Source of the DNA: Pseudodesulfovibrio indicus
Lineage (GTDB): Bacteria; Desulfobacterota; Desulfovibrionia; Desulfovibrionales; Desulfovibrionaceae
DNA: 64,000 nucleotides
Reading direction: 5' to 3'
Assembly (NCBI RefSeq): GCF_001563225.1
Contig: NZ_CP014206.1
Span: 1,116,001-1,180,000, forward strand
In this document: piece after piece, positions 1 to 8,832 of the stretch
Position numbering within the stretch: the stretch's first letter is position 1
Layout: each line of letters begins with the position of its first letter
Notes under the pieces: model-generated
Databases searched by the model: none
Seen by the model: the letters and a program-made list of their open reading frames with translations, nothing else
What the model was told of the DNA's origin: nothing
Program-made: the position numbers and the translations under genes

Positions 1-2351
1 ACGCGAACCCGGCGGTCCGGGCCGAGCGCGAGGGGCTGGGCATGTCCGCCGACCCGACGGACGCGGAGATCGAGGTCCTGGCCCAGACCTGGTCCGAGCA
101 CTGCAAGCACAAGATTTTCTCGGCCAAAATCGAGTACGAGAACACCGAGACCGGCAAGACCATCGAGCTGTCGAGCCTGTACAAGACCTTCATCCAGGGC
201 TCCACCAAGCAGATCCGCGCCCGCAACGCGGCCACCCGCGAGGGCGGCGACTACTGCCTGTCCGTGTTCAAGGACAACGCGGGCGTGATCGCCTTTTCCG
301 AGACCACCAACATCTGCGTCAAGATGGAGACCCACAACTCCCCGTCCGCCCTGGACCCGTACGGCGGAGCCCTGACCGGCATCGTGGGCGTGAACCGCGA
401 CCCCATGGGCACCGGCATGGGCGCCAACCTGCTGTGCAACACCGACGTCTTCTGCTTCGCCTCCCCGTTCCACGAGGGCGAGCTGCCGCCCAGGCTGCTG
501 CACCCGCGCCGGGTGTTCGAGGGCGTGCGCGAGGGCGTGGAGCACGGCGGCAACAAGTCCGGCATCCCCACGGTCAACGGGTCCATCGTCTTTGACGAGC
601 GGTACCTGGGCAAGCCCCTGGTCTACTGCGGGACCATCGGGACCATGCCCGTCACCGTGGCGGGCCGCCCGTCCCACGAGAAGCAGGCCATGCCCGGCGA
701 CGTCATCGTCATGTCCGGCGGCCGCATCGGCGCGGACGGCATCCACGGCGCGACCTTCTCCTCCGAGGAGCTGCACGAGGGCTCCCCGGCCACGGCGGTC
801 CAGATCGGCGACCCCATCACCCAGCGCAAGATGTACGACTTTCTCATGCGCGCCCGGGACCTGGGGTTGTACAACGCCATCACCGACAACGGCGCGGGCG
901 GCCTGTCCTCCTCCGTGGGCGAGATGGCCGAGGACTCCGGCGGCTTCGACATGGACCTGAAAAAGGCCCCGCTCAAGTACGACGGGCTGCGTCCCTGGGA
1001 AATCCTCATCTCCGAGGCCCAGGAGCGCATGACCATGGCCGTGCCCGCGGACAAGCTCGACGCCTTCATGCGCCTCTCCGAGGAGATGGACGTGGAGTCC
1101 ACCGCGCTGGGCGTGTTCAACGACTCCGGCAAGTACCTGGTGCGCTACGGCGACAGGATGGTCACCTGCCTGGATATGGATTTCCTGCACAACGGCGTGC
1201 CGCAGATGGAGCTGAAGGCGGTCTGGAAGCGGCCCGAAGTCGCATCCGACCCGGTCCCGGTGGCCGAGGACCAGAACGGGCTGCTCAAGGACATGCTCGG
1301 CAGGCTGAACATCTGCTCCAAGGAGTACGTCGTCCGCCAGTACGACCATGAGGTCCAAGGCAAGTCCGCGGTCAAGCCCATGGTCGGCGTGGTCGGCGAC
1401 GGCCCGTCCGACGCGGGCGTCATCCGCCCCGAATACGGCTCGGACCGGGGTCTGGTGGTCTCCCACGGCATCTGCCCGCAGTTCTCGGACTTCGACACCT
1501 ACTGGATGATGGCCAACGCCATCGACGAGGCCATCCGCAACGCGGTGGCCGTGGGCGGCGACGTGAGCTACATGGCGGGCGTGGACAACTTCTGCTGGTG
1601 CGACCCGGTCCAGTCCGAGTCCACCCCGGACGGCCACTACAAGCTGGCCCAGCTGGTCCGCGCCAACCAGGCCCTGGCCCACTACTGCCTCGGCTTCGGC
1701 GTGCCCTGCGTGTCCGGCAAGGACTCCATGAAGAACGACTACAAGGGCGGCGGCCGCAAGATCTCCATCCCCCCGACCGTGCTCTTCTCGGTCATCGGCG
1801 TGATCCCGGACGTGAACAAGTGCCTGACCTCGGACTTCAAGCAGCCGGGCGACCTGATCTACGCGCTGGGCCTGACCCGCGCCGAACTGGGCGGCAGCGA
1901 GATCGCCGACCAGCTCGGCTTCTCAAACGGCCGCGTGCCCCAGGTGGACCTGCTGTCCGCCAAGGCGCGGTACGAGACGGTCTTCAAGGCGGCCCAGGAA
2001 GGGCTGGTCTCGGCCTGCCACGATTGCTCCGACGGCGGCCTGGGCGTGACCCTGGCCGAGATGTGCATCGGCGGCAGACTGGGTGCGGACGTTGACCTCT
2101 CCCTGGTGCCGGTTCTCGGTGAGCTGAACCTGACCGAAGTGTTGTATTCGGAGTCCGCGAGCAGGTTTGTGGTGTCGGTCCCGGCTTCCGCCCGGGAACG
2201 ATTCGAGGAACTTTTCTCCGGCCAGTACTGCCAAATGGTGGGTAAAGTCGCAGATTCGTCTCAATTGACCGCCAAATTTGCCGATAAGACGGTCCTGAAT
2301 GTGGAAGTCGATGCCCTCGCAGCCTCTTTCAAGGGGACTTTGGCGTGGTAA
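1..2351 (+). CDS. purL: Phosphoribosylformylglycinamidine synthase, synthetase subunit, 5'-truncated by the window edge
   Basis: PurL makes formylglycinamidine ribonucleotide from FGAR, ATP and glutamine-derived ammonia in cytoplasmic purine synthesis. The frame is open from base 3 and the first in-frame ATG (42) lies inside a conserved stretch ending TWSEHCKHK, so the N-terminus probably lies upstream of the window rather than starting at 42. Visible hallmarks are WSEHCKHK, the METHNSPS motif, the GGRIGADGIHGATF glycine-rich loop, and a C-terminal ACHDCSDGGLGV segment typical of the second AIR-synthase-like half. No class I glutaminase domain follows, so a separate PurQ is expected. About 783 codons are present. 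A GC-rich inverted repeat without a T-run follows at about 2435-2459. The family call is very secure; only the true start is missing. Confidence 0.95.
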   Translation, partial: ANPAVRAEREGLGMSADPTDAEIEVLAQTWSEHCKHKIFSAKIEYENTETGKTIELSSLYKTFIQGSTKQIRARNAATREGGDYCLSVFKDNAGVIAFSETTNICVKMETHNSPSALDPYGGALTGIVGVNRDPMGTGMGANLLCNTDVFCFASPFHEGELPPRLLHPRRVFEGVREGVEHGGNKSGIPTVNGSIVFDERYLGKPLVYCGTIGTMPVTVAGRPSHEKQAMPGDVIVMSGGRIGADGIHGATFSSEELHEGSPATAVQIGDPITQRKMYDFLMRARDLGLYNAITDNGAGGLSSSVGEMAEDSGGFDMDLKKAPLKYDGLRPWEILISEAQERMTMAVPADKLDAFMRLSEEMDVESTALGVFNDSGKYLVRYGDRMVTCLDMDFLHNGVPQMELKAVWKRPEVASDPVPVAEDQNGLLKDMLGRLNICSKEYVVRQYDHEVQGKSAVKPMVGVVGDGPSDAGVIRPEYGSDRGLVVSHGICPQFSDFDTYWMMANAIDEAIRNAVAVGGDVSYMAGVDNFCWCDPVQSESTPDGHYKLAQLVRANQALAHYCLGFGVPCVSGKDSMKNDYKGGGRKISIPPTVLFSVIGVIPDVNKCLTSDFKQPGDLIYALGLTRAELGGSEIADQLGFSNGRVPQVDLLSAKARYETVFKAAQEGLVSACHDCSDGGLGVTLAEMCIGGRLGADVDLSLVPVLGELNLTEVLYSESASRFVVSVPASARERFEELFSGQYCQMVGKVADSSQLTAKFADKTVLNVEVDALAASFKGTLAW

Positions 2352-2495
2352 CCCGCTCAGGGAAGCAAATGATATGCAGGGAGTGCTTTACCAGTTCCGA
2401 ATAATTCTCTAAGGTAACGCCATCTTTGCATCCGGCCGGGTTCAAGGGTGCCCGGCCGCTGCAGCACCGTGTTGGTTAGCTATGGGGGTTGGTTC

Positions 2496-2981
2496 ATGAC
2501 TAAGACAACGGTCCTTTACAGAGGCTGTCTGGCTCTTTTGCTGGCAGCCTTTGTCGTTTCCGCCCTCCTGGCGGGAACGGGCCGGACGAGTTCGGGCCAG
2601 TATGTGGGCTCGGAACCGTGCGGCGAATGTCACGAAGAAGAGTACGGAAATTTCAAGAAATTCGCTAAGAAGGCCCACTCCGGGGAGTCCGTCAAGATCA
2701 TGATGGCCGACCTGACCAAGGAAGAGCTGGTTGAATGCTACGGCTGCCACGTCACCGGGTACGGCCAGCCGGGCGGGTTCGTCAGCTTCGACCAGACCCC
2801 GTCCATGGGCGAGGCCGGGTGCGAAGTCTGTCACGGCCCCGGCTACGACCACGTTGAATCCGGAGGCGATCCGGACCTGATCAAGAAGGATCTGTCCCTG
2901 GAAGACTGTCAGGTCTGTCATAATCCCGAGCGCGTGGACGCGTTCGACTTCAAGCCGCTGCTCTACGGCGGCGCGCACTAG
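2496..2981 (+). CDS. Exported tetrahaem c-type cytochrome
   Basis: A 161-residue protein with an N-terminal hydrophobic signal (about residues 5-28) followed by four CxxCH motifs: CGECH, CYGCH, CEVCH and CQVCH. This predicts a periplasmic or membrane-anchored cytochrome of the c554/multihaem type. I chose the ATG at 2496 because a G-rich ribosome site precedes it and the signal peptide starts directly after; an upstream in-frame ATG at 2448 would add 16 residues of poor signal character. Only 9 bases separate its stop from the next gene, a chemoreceptor with its own CxxCH motif, so the two are probably co-transcribed and may work in the same periplasmic redox-sensing process. The electron partner cannot be told from sequence. 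Confidence 0.85.
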   Translation: MTKTTVLYRGCLALLLAAFVVSALLAGTGRTSSGQYVGSEPCGECHEEEYGNFKKFAKKAHSGESVKIMMADLTKEELVECYGCHVTGYGQPGGFVSFDQTPSMGEAGCEVCHGPGYDHVESGGDPDLIKKDLSLEDCQVCHNPERVDAFDFKPLLYGGAH

Positions 2982-2990
2982 GAGGGCGGC

Positions 2991-5012
2991 ATGGACAATT
3001 TCATCACCCGCTCCCTGGGCGTCAAGCTCATCCTGCTGTCCTCCCTGCTGACCATCCTGGCCTTTGCGGGGCTGTTCTTCTACACCTCCATCTCCAACAG
3101 GGACCACACCCTGTCCGAGGTGGCGGCGGCCGCCGAACGGGTGGCCGACATGCTCTACATCGCCATCGAAGACCCGATGGCCAAGGGCGACAACGACGGG
3201 ACCGAGGTCAAGTTCCTGCAGATGGCCGAGCGGTACCCCGACATCAAGGTCTACCTGACCGACTACAAGGGCGAGATCACCTACTCCACGATCCACGAGG
3301 CCGAGCGGAACTCCATCTACGAGGTCCGGTCCGAGAACGGCCTGCCCGACATGATCCGCAGCGGCCTGGTGGAGAAGATGTCCAAAGGCGAGCTCATGGA
3401 GATCGACGACAAGCTCCATTTCGCCGAGGTCAAGTCCATCGAGAACAACCCGTTCTGCTACCACTGTCACGGCCGGTCCCGGAAGATCCTGGGCGCCATG
3501 GTCGTGGCCGTGGACGTCAGCCGCCAGTTCGACGCGCTCAAGGAGAACCAGATCAAGTCCGCGGGCATCTCCGTCCTGGGCGTGCTGGCCCTGCTGGCCG
3601 CGCTGATCATCTTCATGCGCCGGGCCATCGTCAACCGCATCACCTCCATCGCCACCACGGCCGAGGACGTGGCCCACGGCAACCTGGACGCGCAGTTCAC
3701 GGTTTCCGGCACCGACGAGCTCGGGTCCCTGTCCCGCTATCTCGGCGCCATGGTGGACCAGATCAAGGACCAGCTGGAATACAACCAGTCCGTGCTCAGC
3801 GGCATCGTGGTCCCCTTGTTCGTGACCGACGCCCACCAGAAGATGAAGTTCGTCAACCCGCCGCTTCAGGCCATTCTCGGCCAGACCGAGGACGAGTTGG
3901 AGGGCCGCAACGTGGCCGATATCTTCGACTGCGAGTCCTCGGACGGCTCTTCCTGCAACGCGGGCGAAGTCATCGGACTGGGCGAACCCATCACCGGGCG
4001 ATTCATTTACAGCCGCGCCGACGGCACGGTCTTCCCCCTGCTCTTCGAGGCCTCTCCGCTCAAGGACGCGGAAGGGGACACCGTGGGCGTCATCTGCGTG
4101 CTCATCGACCTGACGCGCGAGGAAGAGGACAAGAAGAACATCGAGCTCCAGCGCCAGAACCTGCTGGAGGTCGCCAACGAGGTCACCGAGGTGGCCAACA
4201 AGCTGAACGAGGCGTCCAACCTCCTGTCCGCGCAGATGGACCAGCTGGCCAACGGCGTGGACACCACCGCCAACCAGACCAGCCAGGTGGCCACGGCCAT
4301 GGAGGAGATGAACGCCACGGTGCTCGAGGTAGCCAAGAACGCCTCCGAGACCGCCGACGCATCGGACAAGGCCAACAAGGTGGCCGCCTCCGGCGGCGAG
4401 GTGGTGAACAAGACCGTGGAGGAGATCAACTCCGTGGCCGCCATCACCGAGAACCTGGCCGAGGCCCTGGCCTCCCTGTCCAGCCGCGCCGAGAACATCG
4501 GCAAGGTCATGGCCGTGATCAACGACATCGCGGACCAGACCAACCTGCTGGCGCTCAACGCGGCCATCGAGGCGGCGCGCGCGGGCGAGGCCGGCCGAGG
4601 GTTCGCCGTGGTCGCGGACGAGGTCCGCAAGCTGGCCGAGAAGACCATGGACGCCACCAAGGAGGTCGAGGGAGCCATATCCCTGATCCAGCAGTCCACC
4701 ACCAACGTGGTCCGCGAGATGGATACCGCCAAGGAGCGCGTCCTGAATACCTCCGGCATGGCCAAGGAAGCGGGCGGCGTTCTCGACCAGATCGTGGAGC
4801 ACTCCAACTCCATCGCGGACATGGTCAACGGCATCGCCACGGCGGCGGAGCAGCAGTCCTCCACCTCGGACGAGATCAACAACCGCGTCACCCAGATCAA
4901 CGACCTCTCCCAGGAAGTCCTGTCGGGCATCCGGGAGTCCAACCGCGGCATTCAGGAAGTCTCGGAGATGGCCGAGGAGCTGGCGGGGTTGGTTGCCAAG
5001 TTCCGCAACTAA
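2991..5012 (+). CDS. Methyl-accepting chemotaxis protein with periplasmic c-type haem motif (DcrA-like)
   Basis: A 673-residue transmembrane chemoreceptor. Segments in order: TM1 (about 11-32), a periplasmic domain of about 160 residues ending in CYHCH (156-160), TM2 (about 191-209), HAMP, a PAS domain (about 270-380) and a C-terminal MCP signalling domain with the conserved hairpin region around [19 protein letters not shown]. The CxxCH motif in the sensor is the hallmark of DcrA of Desulfovibrio vulgaris, an MCP of similar length reported to bind c-type haem and respond to oxygen or redox potential. Oxygen or redox sensing is therefore inferred. It directly follows a tetrahaem cytochrome gene, and a strong terminator lies 17 bases after its stop. 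Confidence 0.92.
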   Translation: MDNFITRSLGVKLILLSSLLTILAFAGLFFYTSISNRDHTLSEVAAAAERVADMLYIAIEDPMAKGDNDGTEVKFLQMAERYPDIKVYLTDYKGEITYSTIHEAERNSIYEVRSENGLPDMIRSGLVEKMSKGELMEIDDKLHFAEVKSIENNPFCYHCHGRSRKILGAMVVAVDVSRQFDALKENQIKSAGISVLGVLALLAALIIFMRRAIVNRITSIATTAEDVAHGNLDAQFTVSGTDELGSLSRYLGAMVDQIKDQLEYNQSVLSGIVVPLFVTDAHQKMKFVNPPLQAILGQTEDELEGRNVADIFDCESSDGSSCNAGEVIGLGEPITGRFIYSRADGTVFPLLFEASPLKDAEGDTVGVICVLIDLTREEEDKKNIELQRQNLLEVANEVTEVANKLNEASNLLSAQMDQLANGVDTTANQTSQVATAMEEMNATVLEVAKNASETADASDKANKVAASGGEVVNKTVEEINSVAAITENLAEALASLSSRAENIGKVMAVINDIADQTNLLALNAAIEAARAGEAGRGFAVVADEVRKLAEKTMDATKEVEGAISLIQQSTTNVVREMDTAKERVLNTSGMAKEAGGVLDQIVEHSNSIADMVNGIATAAEQQSSTSDEINNRVTQINDLSQEVLSGIRESNRGIQEVSEMAEELAGLVAKFRN

Positions 5013-5028
5013 GATCATCGAAACTCAA

Positions 5029-5057
5029 AGGACCCGGCTTGGCCGGGTCCTTTTTTT
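5029..5057 (+). terminator. Rho-independent terminator after the haem MCP
   Basis: The arms AGGACCCGGC and GCCGGGTCCT form a perfect 10-bp stem with a 3-nt loop, followed by a T7 run. It ends the cytochrome-MCP operon. Confidence 0.9.
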
Positions 5058-5184
5058 GCCGGTTGACCGGGGTGTAGTTTAATATTTATCCTTGTATTTG
5101 AATTGGATAACATGGCTGTTGGCGTGTTTGCAGTAATTTTGATTCTGGGATAATGAGCCTTAATTCCGCTTCAACGGATTCCTC

Positions 5185-5223
5185 TTGACATTTGCAGGGT
5201 GGGGGAATAGTAATTGTTATCAA
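5185..5223 (+). promoter_or_regulatory. perR promoter with Fur-family operator
   Basis: TTGACA at 5185-5190 is followed after exactly 17 nt by TAGTAATTGTTATCAA (5208-5223), which overlaps the -10 position. The rbr promoter has the same layout with a 13/16 identical 16-mer at 5743-5758. The AT-rich, partly palindromic word with TTATCA resembles half of a Fur/PerR box, so autoregulation by PerR is inferred. Confidence 0.55.
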
Positions 5224-5238
5224 ATATGGAGGATGTCC

Positions 5239-5637
5239 ATGGCACATGAAATGGGTTTCAGGCTTTCCAAACAGCGGAAAGTGATCCTGGAAGAACTACA
5301 GAAGGTCAAGACCCATCCCACGGCGGACGAGGTCTACGACATGGTGCGCAAGATCATTCCCAGGATCAGCCTGGGCACGGTCTATCGCAACCTCGAATTT
5401 CTTTCGTCCAAGGGGTTGGTCCTCAAGCTCGGTGCTCCCGGTGAACAGAAGCGGTTCGACGGCACCCCTGAACCGCACCCGCATATCCGGTGCGAGGTCT
5501 GTACCGCCGTGGCCGACGTGGAATGCGAAATCGAGATCCCCATCATCCCGGAATCCTGCACCAGCGGCTACAGGGTGCTTTCCACCAACGTGGAGTTCGT
5601 GGGCATCTGCCCCAAATGCCAGGCTGCGCAGCAGTAG
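5239..5637 (+). CDS. perR: Fur-family transcriptional repressor, probably PerR
   Basis: A 132-residue Fur-family metalloregulator: an N-terminal winged helix (RLSKQRKVILEEL to LGTVYRNLEFL) and a C-terminal dimerisation/metal domain with HPHIRCEVC and a second Cys pair ICPKC that would hold the structural zinc. The start at 5239 is fixed by GGAGG at 5228-5232 (6-nt spacing); an ATG at 5233 abuts the ribosome site and is less likely. Placement directly before rubrerythrin, desulfoferrodoxin, rubredoxin and ROO genes points to peroxide control (PerR) rather than iron (Fur). In D. vulgaris perR is linked to rbr in the same way. A terminator hairpin follows the stop, so rbr has its own promoter. 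Confidence 0.85.
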   Translation: MAHEMGFRLSKQRKVILEELQKVKTHPTADEVYDMVRKIIPRISLGTVYRNLEFLSSKGLVLKLGAPGEQKRFDGTPEPHPHIRCEVCTAVADVECEIEIPIIPESCTSGYRVLSTNVEFVGICPKCQAAQQ

Positions 5638-5659
5638 AAAAAAAGACCATTAGTCTGGT

Positions 5660-5697
5660 AAAGCCGGTTGCCTCTTTGGGCAACCGGCTTTATTTAT
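5660..5697 (+). terminator. Terminator after perR
   Basis: A 13-bp perfect stem (AAAGCCGGTTGCC / GGCAACCGGCTTT) with a 6-nt loop, followed by an AT-rich tail. Confidence 0.8.
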
Positions 5698-5719
5698 GGA
5701 AAATGATCGGTGAAATTCC

Positions 5720-5758
5720 TTGACAGGGATGCTGTGATAAAATAGGAATCATTATCAA
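5720..5758 (+). promoter_or_regulatory. rbr promoter with the perR-type operator
   Basis: TTGACA at 5720-5725, then 17 nt, then TAGGAATCATTATCAA (5743-5758). The AATCATTATC part equals one half of the classical Fur box. It shares spacing and 13 of 16 bases with the perR upstream region. About 150 nt of leader follow before the rbr start; that leader contains a possible TACACA/TGTGTA hairpin (about 5818-5860). Confidence 0.55.
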
Positions 5759-5907
5759 GGTGACTGCAAGTCATCAGCATGGCGAAATAAAATTTACGTC
5801 GTCTGAATTAACCGCAACTTTACACATAATAATACGACAAGCTCGGGATTTTTGTGTAAGGTGAAAGGTGAGTCGAAAAAACAGGAAACAGAGACAGGAG
5901 GATACAG

Positions 5908-6480
5908 ATGTCGCTGAAAGGAACGCAGACCGAAAAGAACATTCTTACCGCCTTCATCGGCGAGTCGCAGGCTCGCAATAAATACACCTACTTTGCCAGC
6001 GTAGCCAAGAAAGAAGGTTACGTGCAGATTTCCAAGATTTTCGAAGAGACCGCCAACCACGAGAAAGAACATGCCAAGCGGCTGTTCAAGTTCCTCGAGG
6101 GCGGCGACGTCGAGATCACCGCCGCCTTCCCGGCGGGCGTCATCGGCAACACCCTGGACAACCTGCGCGCCGCCGCCGCAGGCGAGCACGAGGAGTACTC
6201 CGAGATGTACCCCGACTTCGCCAAGGTCGCCCGCGCCGAGGGTTTCGCGGAGATCGCCGCGGTCATGGAAAACATCGCCGTGGCCGAGCGCTACCACGAG
6301 GAGCGCTACAAGTCGCTCATCGCCAACATCGAGAACGATCGCGTCTTCGTCAAAGACGAGGAGATCACCTGGCGCTGCCAGAACTGCGGTTACAACCACA
6401 AGGGTTCCACCGCTCCGGTCAAATGCCCGGCCTGCGACCACCCCCAGGCCCATTTCGAAATCAAGGACACCAACTGGTAA
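5908..6480 (+). CDS. rbr: Rubrerythrin
   Basis: A 190-residue cytoplasmic NAD(P)H-linked peroxide reductase. Residues 1-145 form a ferritin-like four-helix domain with di-iron ligand positions E19, E52/H55, E93/E96 and E127/H130; residues 150-190 form a rubredoxin-like domain with CQNC and CPAC pairs for the FeS4 site. Length and domain order match classical rubrerythrin. A strong AGGAGG precedes the ATG at 5908. It is first in a run with the superoxide reductase gene (26 nt downstream), which converts superoxide to peroxide, the substrate of rubrerythrin. Control by PerR through the upstream operator is inferred. Confidence 0.96.
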   Translation: MSLKGTQTEKNILTAFIGESQARNKYTYFASVAKKEGYVQISKIFEETANHEKEHAKRLFKFLEGGDVEITAAFPAGVIGNTLDNLRAAAAGEHEEYSEMYPDFAKVARAEGFAEIAAVMENIAVAERYHEERYKSLIANIENDRVFVKDEEITWRCQNCGYNHKGSTAPVKCPACDHPQAHFEIKDTNW

Positions 6481-6506
6481 CATCCATCATCCAAGGAGGA
6501 TTCGAC

Positions 6507-6896
6507 ATGGCTATCAAACTGGGCGAAGTGTACAAATGTAATACCTGCGGCAATATCGTCATGGCCATTCACGAAGGCGGCGGCGACCTGGTCTGCTGCG
6601 GAGAGGACATGGTTCTGATGACCGAGAACACCGTTGACGCGGCCAAGGAAAAGCACGTCCCCGTCATCGTCCGCGACGGCGACAAGGTCACCGTCAAGGT
6701 CGGCGAAGTCGCGCACCCCATGGAAGAGAAACATTACATCGAGTGGATCGAGCTCCAGGTGGGCGACGTGGTCCTGACCAAGATGCTCAAGCCCGGCGAA
6801 AAACCCGAGGCCGAGTTCTGCATCTGCGGTCTCTCCGGCCCGCTCAAGGCCCGCGAGTACTGCAACATCCACGGCCTGTGGGCCGCCACCGCGTAA
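6507..6896 (+). CDS. dfx: Desulfoferrodoxin (superoxide reductase, 2Fe-SOR)
   Basis: A 129-residue protein that reduces superoxide to peroxide without making oxygen. The N-terminal desulforedoxin-like centre I has all four cysteines (C11, C14 and the C30-C31 pair). The catalytic centre II has H50, H70, H76, C119 and H122, with the E48-K49 pair that tunes the active site. The start at 6507 is set by AAGGAGGA 6 nt upstream; the frame is open further upstream but overlaps rbr. It lies 26 nt after rbr and before the rubredoxins, its likely electron donors. A GC hairpin follows at 6943-6967. Confidence 0.96.
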   Translation: MAIKLGEVYKCNTCGNIVMAIHEGGGDLVCCGEDMVLMTENTVDAAKEKHVPVIVRDGDKVTVKVGEVAHPMEEKHYIEWIELQVGDVVLTKMLKPGEKPEAEFCICGLSGPLKAREYCNIHGLWAATA

Positions 6897-6942
6897 GCGC
6901 CGACCGGCGCTGCGCCAACGGCGCGATCCAGCAAGCACCATC

Positions 6943-6967
6943 GGGGCGGACCTAGGTCCGCCCCTTT
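6943..6967 (+). terminator. GC-rich hairpin between dfx and the rubredoxin gene
   Basis: GGGGCGGACC and GGTCCGCCCC are complementary around a very short loop, followed by TTTATA. The poor T-run suggests partial termination or processing rather than a full stop. Confidence 0.5.
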
Positions 6968-6986
6968 ATACTCCACCGGAGCGAAC

Positions 6987-7436
6987 ATGGCCGAGCCCCA
7001 TGAAATATACCAGTGCCAGACCGTCAACTGCGGCTACATCTACAATCCGGACAAGGGCGACCGCAAAGGGAAAATCCCCAAGGGTACCCGGTTCGAGGAG
7101 CTGCCGGACGACTGGCGCTGTCCCATCTGCGGCGGCACCAAGAAGTGCTTCCGCCCCATGGTCGGCCCCGGCTCCACTCGTTCGGACTGTGAACTTCCGG
7201 TGGAAACCGATCCCGGTAAGTTGACAGCGGCTGCCGCTGCTGCAAATATGACCCAGCAAAAGGAGACTGACCCCATGCAGAAATACGTGTGTGAAATTTG
7301 CGGCTATGTGTACGACCCGGCACAGGGTGATTCCGATTCCGACATCCCGGCCGGCACCAAGTTCGAAGACCTGCCCGATGACTGGACCTGTCCGGTTTGC
7401 GGCGCGCCCAAGGACAACTTCGTACCCGAAGATTAA
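6987..7436 (+). CDS. Rubredoxin-like / rubredoxin in-frame fusion
   Basis: A 149-residue cytoplasmic electron carrier with two FeS4 modules. Module 1 (about 5-60) has C10-x4-C15 and C45-x2-C48; the widened CX4C spacing is that of the Rdl/rubredoxin-2 type seen in Desulfovibrio. Module 2 (97-149) is a textbook 53-residue rubredoxin with CEIC and CPVC pairs. The linker (about 70-96) is alanine-rich and low in structure. Unusually, the linker DNA holds AAGGAG (7260-7265) placed 9 nt before the ATG of module 2 (7275), so free rubredoxin may also be made from 7275-7436. In other Desulfovibrio genomes rdl and rub are separate genes. It lies upstream of ROO, which takes electrons from rubredoxin. 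Confidence 0.88.
   Translation: MAEPHEIYQCQTVNCGYIYNPDKGDRKGKIPKGTRFEELPDDWRCPICGGTKKCFRPMVGPGSTRSDCELPVETDPGKLTAAAAAANMTQQKETDPMQKYVCEICGYVYDPAQGDSDSDIPAGTKFEDLPDDWTCPVCGAPKDNFVPED
7260..7277 (+). promoter_or_regulatory. rub: Internal ribosome binding site and start codon for stand-alone rubredoxin
   Basis: AAGGAG at 7260-7265 is spaced 9 nt from ATG 7275, the exact first codon of a canonical 53-residue rubredoxin. A TTGACA word at 7221-7226, also inside the linker, could be a relic or weak promoter -35. Together the linker reads like translated intergenic DNA. Confidence 0.55.
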
Positions 7437-7526
7437 TCTTTCGCCCCACCGAGGGCAGGGAGCGCGGACTTCGGGACGCGCTCCTTTTACTTTGGCGGCA
7501 TGAAGCCGCCCAATGTGGAGAAGAGA

Positions 7527-8723
7527 ATGAGACCTGTTGAAATCAAAGAAGGAATTTTCTGGATCGGTGCGGTGGACTGGAACCGCCGCAACTTCCACGG
7601 CTATTCCAAGTCGCATATGGGCACCACCTACAACAACTACCTCATCATGGACGAGAAGGTGACCCTGGTCGACACCGTGGCCGAGGAATTCTGGGGAACC
7701 CTCCAGTGCAACCTCGCCCAGGTGCTCGGCGACCGCAAGATCGACTACTTCGTTGTCAACCACCTGGAGCCGGACCACGCGGGCTGCCTGGCCCTGGCCG
7801 TGGAGAAATACCGCCCCGAGAAGATCTACACCTCGCCCATGGGACAGAAGGCCATGAAGGCCCACTTCCAGTACCAGGAATGGCCCGTCGAGGTCGTGCC
7901 CACCGGCACCAATATTTCCATCGGCAAGCGGACCCTGTCCTTCATCGAGACCCGCATGCTCCACTGGCCCGACTCCATGCTGACCTACTGCCCGGAGGAG
8001 AAGCTGGCCTTCACCAACGACGCCTTCGGCCAGAACTGGGCCACCTCCGAACGCTGGGCCGACCAGGTTGATCGCGCCAAGCTCGAAGAGCTGATGAAGA
8101 CCTACTACGCCAACATCGTCCTGCCGTATTCCCCGGTGGTGCTCAAAACCCTGGCCGGTATCCGCGACATGGGTCTCGAGCTCGCCACCATCTGCCCGGA
8201 CCACGGCCTCATGTTCCGCGGCGAGGACTGCGCCTGGGCCATGGACAAGTACCAGGAGTACGCCGAGCAGAAGCCGAAGAACAAGGCGGTCATCGTGTAT
8301 GACACCATGTGGCACTCCACCGAGAAGATGGCCGAAGCCGTGGCCTCGGGCCTGGCCGACGAGGGCGTGTCCGTGCGCCTCATGTCCATGAAGAGCAACC
8401 ACCACTCCGACGTGATGACCGAGGTCTTCGACGCCGCCGCCGTCATCGTCGGTTCGCCGACCCACAACAACGGAATCCTGCCGCTGATGGCGGATATGCT
8501 GACCTACATGAAGGGGCTGCGGCCGCAGCACAAGATCGGCTCCGCCGTGGGTTCGTTCGGCTGGTCCGGCGAGTGCGTGAAGGTGCTGACCCAGTGGCTG
8601 GAGGATATGAACATGGAAGTGATCGAGCCGATCAAGACCCAGTTCATTCCGACCCACGATGTGTTGGGTAAGTGCTATGAGCAGGGGAAGCAGATCGCGG
8701 CGGCCATCAAGGCCAAGCTGTAG
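7527..8723 (+). CDS. roo: Rubredoxin:oxygen oxidoreductase (flavodiiron protein)
   Basis: A 398-residue cytoplasmic flavodiiron protein that reduces oxygen to water (some members reduce NO). The N-terminal metallo-beta-lactamase-like domain carries the di-iron motif H79-x-E81-x-D83-H84 (HLEPDH); later ligands fall in the MLHWPDS, NDAFGQ and CPDHGLM segments. The C-terminal flavodoxin domain (from about 254) begins with VIVYDTMWHSTEKMA, the FMN phosphate loop. The start at 7527 is preceded by GGAG at 7517-7520; an in-frame ATG at 7500 has no clear ribosome site. Length matches D. gigas ROO (about 400). The preceding rubredoxin is the expected donor. Confidence 0.95.
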   Translation: MRPVEIKEGIFWIGAVDWNRRNFHGYSKSHMGTTYNNYLIMDEKVTLVDTVAEEFWGTLQCNLAQVLGDRKIDYFVVNHLEPDHAGCLALAVEKYRPEKIYTSPMGQKAMKAHFQYQEWPVEVVPTGTNISIGKRTLSFIETRMLHWPDSMLTYCPEEKLAFTNDAFGQNWATSERWADQVDRAKLEELMKTYYANIVLPYSPVVLKTLAGIRDMGLELATICPDHGLMFRGEDCAWAMDKYQEYAEQKPKNKAVIVYDTMWHSTEKMAEAVASGLADEGVSVRLMSMKSNHHSDVMTEVFDAAAVIVGSPTHNNGILPLMADMLTYMKGLRPQHKIGSAVGSFGWSGECVKVLTQWLEDMNMEVIEPIKTQFIPTHDVLGKCYEQGKQIAAAIKAKL

Positions 8724-8749
8724 GCTTTCTACCTTATTGATTGCATGGC

Positions 8750-8782
8750 GAGGCCCGGTCGGAGACGACCGGGCCTCTTTTC
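8750..8782 (+). terminator. Strong terminator after roo
   Basis: A 12-bp perfect stem GAGGCCCGGTCG / CGACCGGGCCTC with loop GAGA, followed by a T-rich tail. It closes the oxygen-defence cluster. Confidence 0.92.
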
Positions 8783-8832
8783 TTTTGAGGGGAGGAGAAG
8801 AAGAGAAGAAGAGAAGGAGAGAGGAAGAGAGG

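Noticed and set aside
2442-5018. Very long open frame on the minus strand opposite the cytochrome and MCP genes
   Set aside because: It is an antisense shadow caused by high third-position GC; the plus strand has full domain matches.
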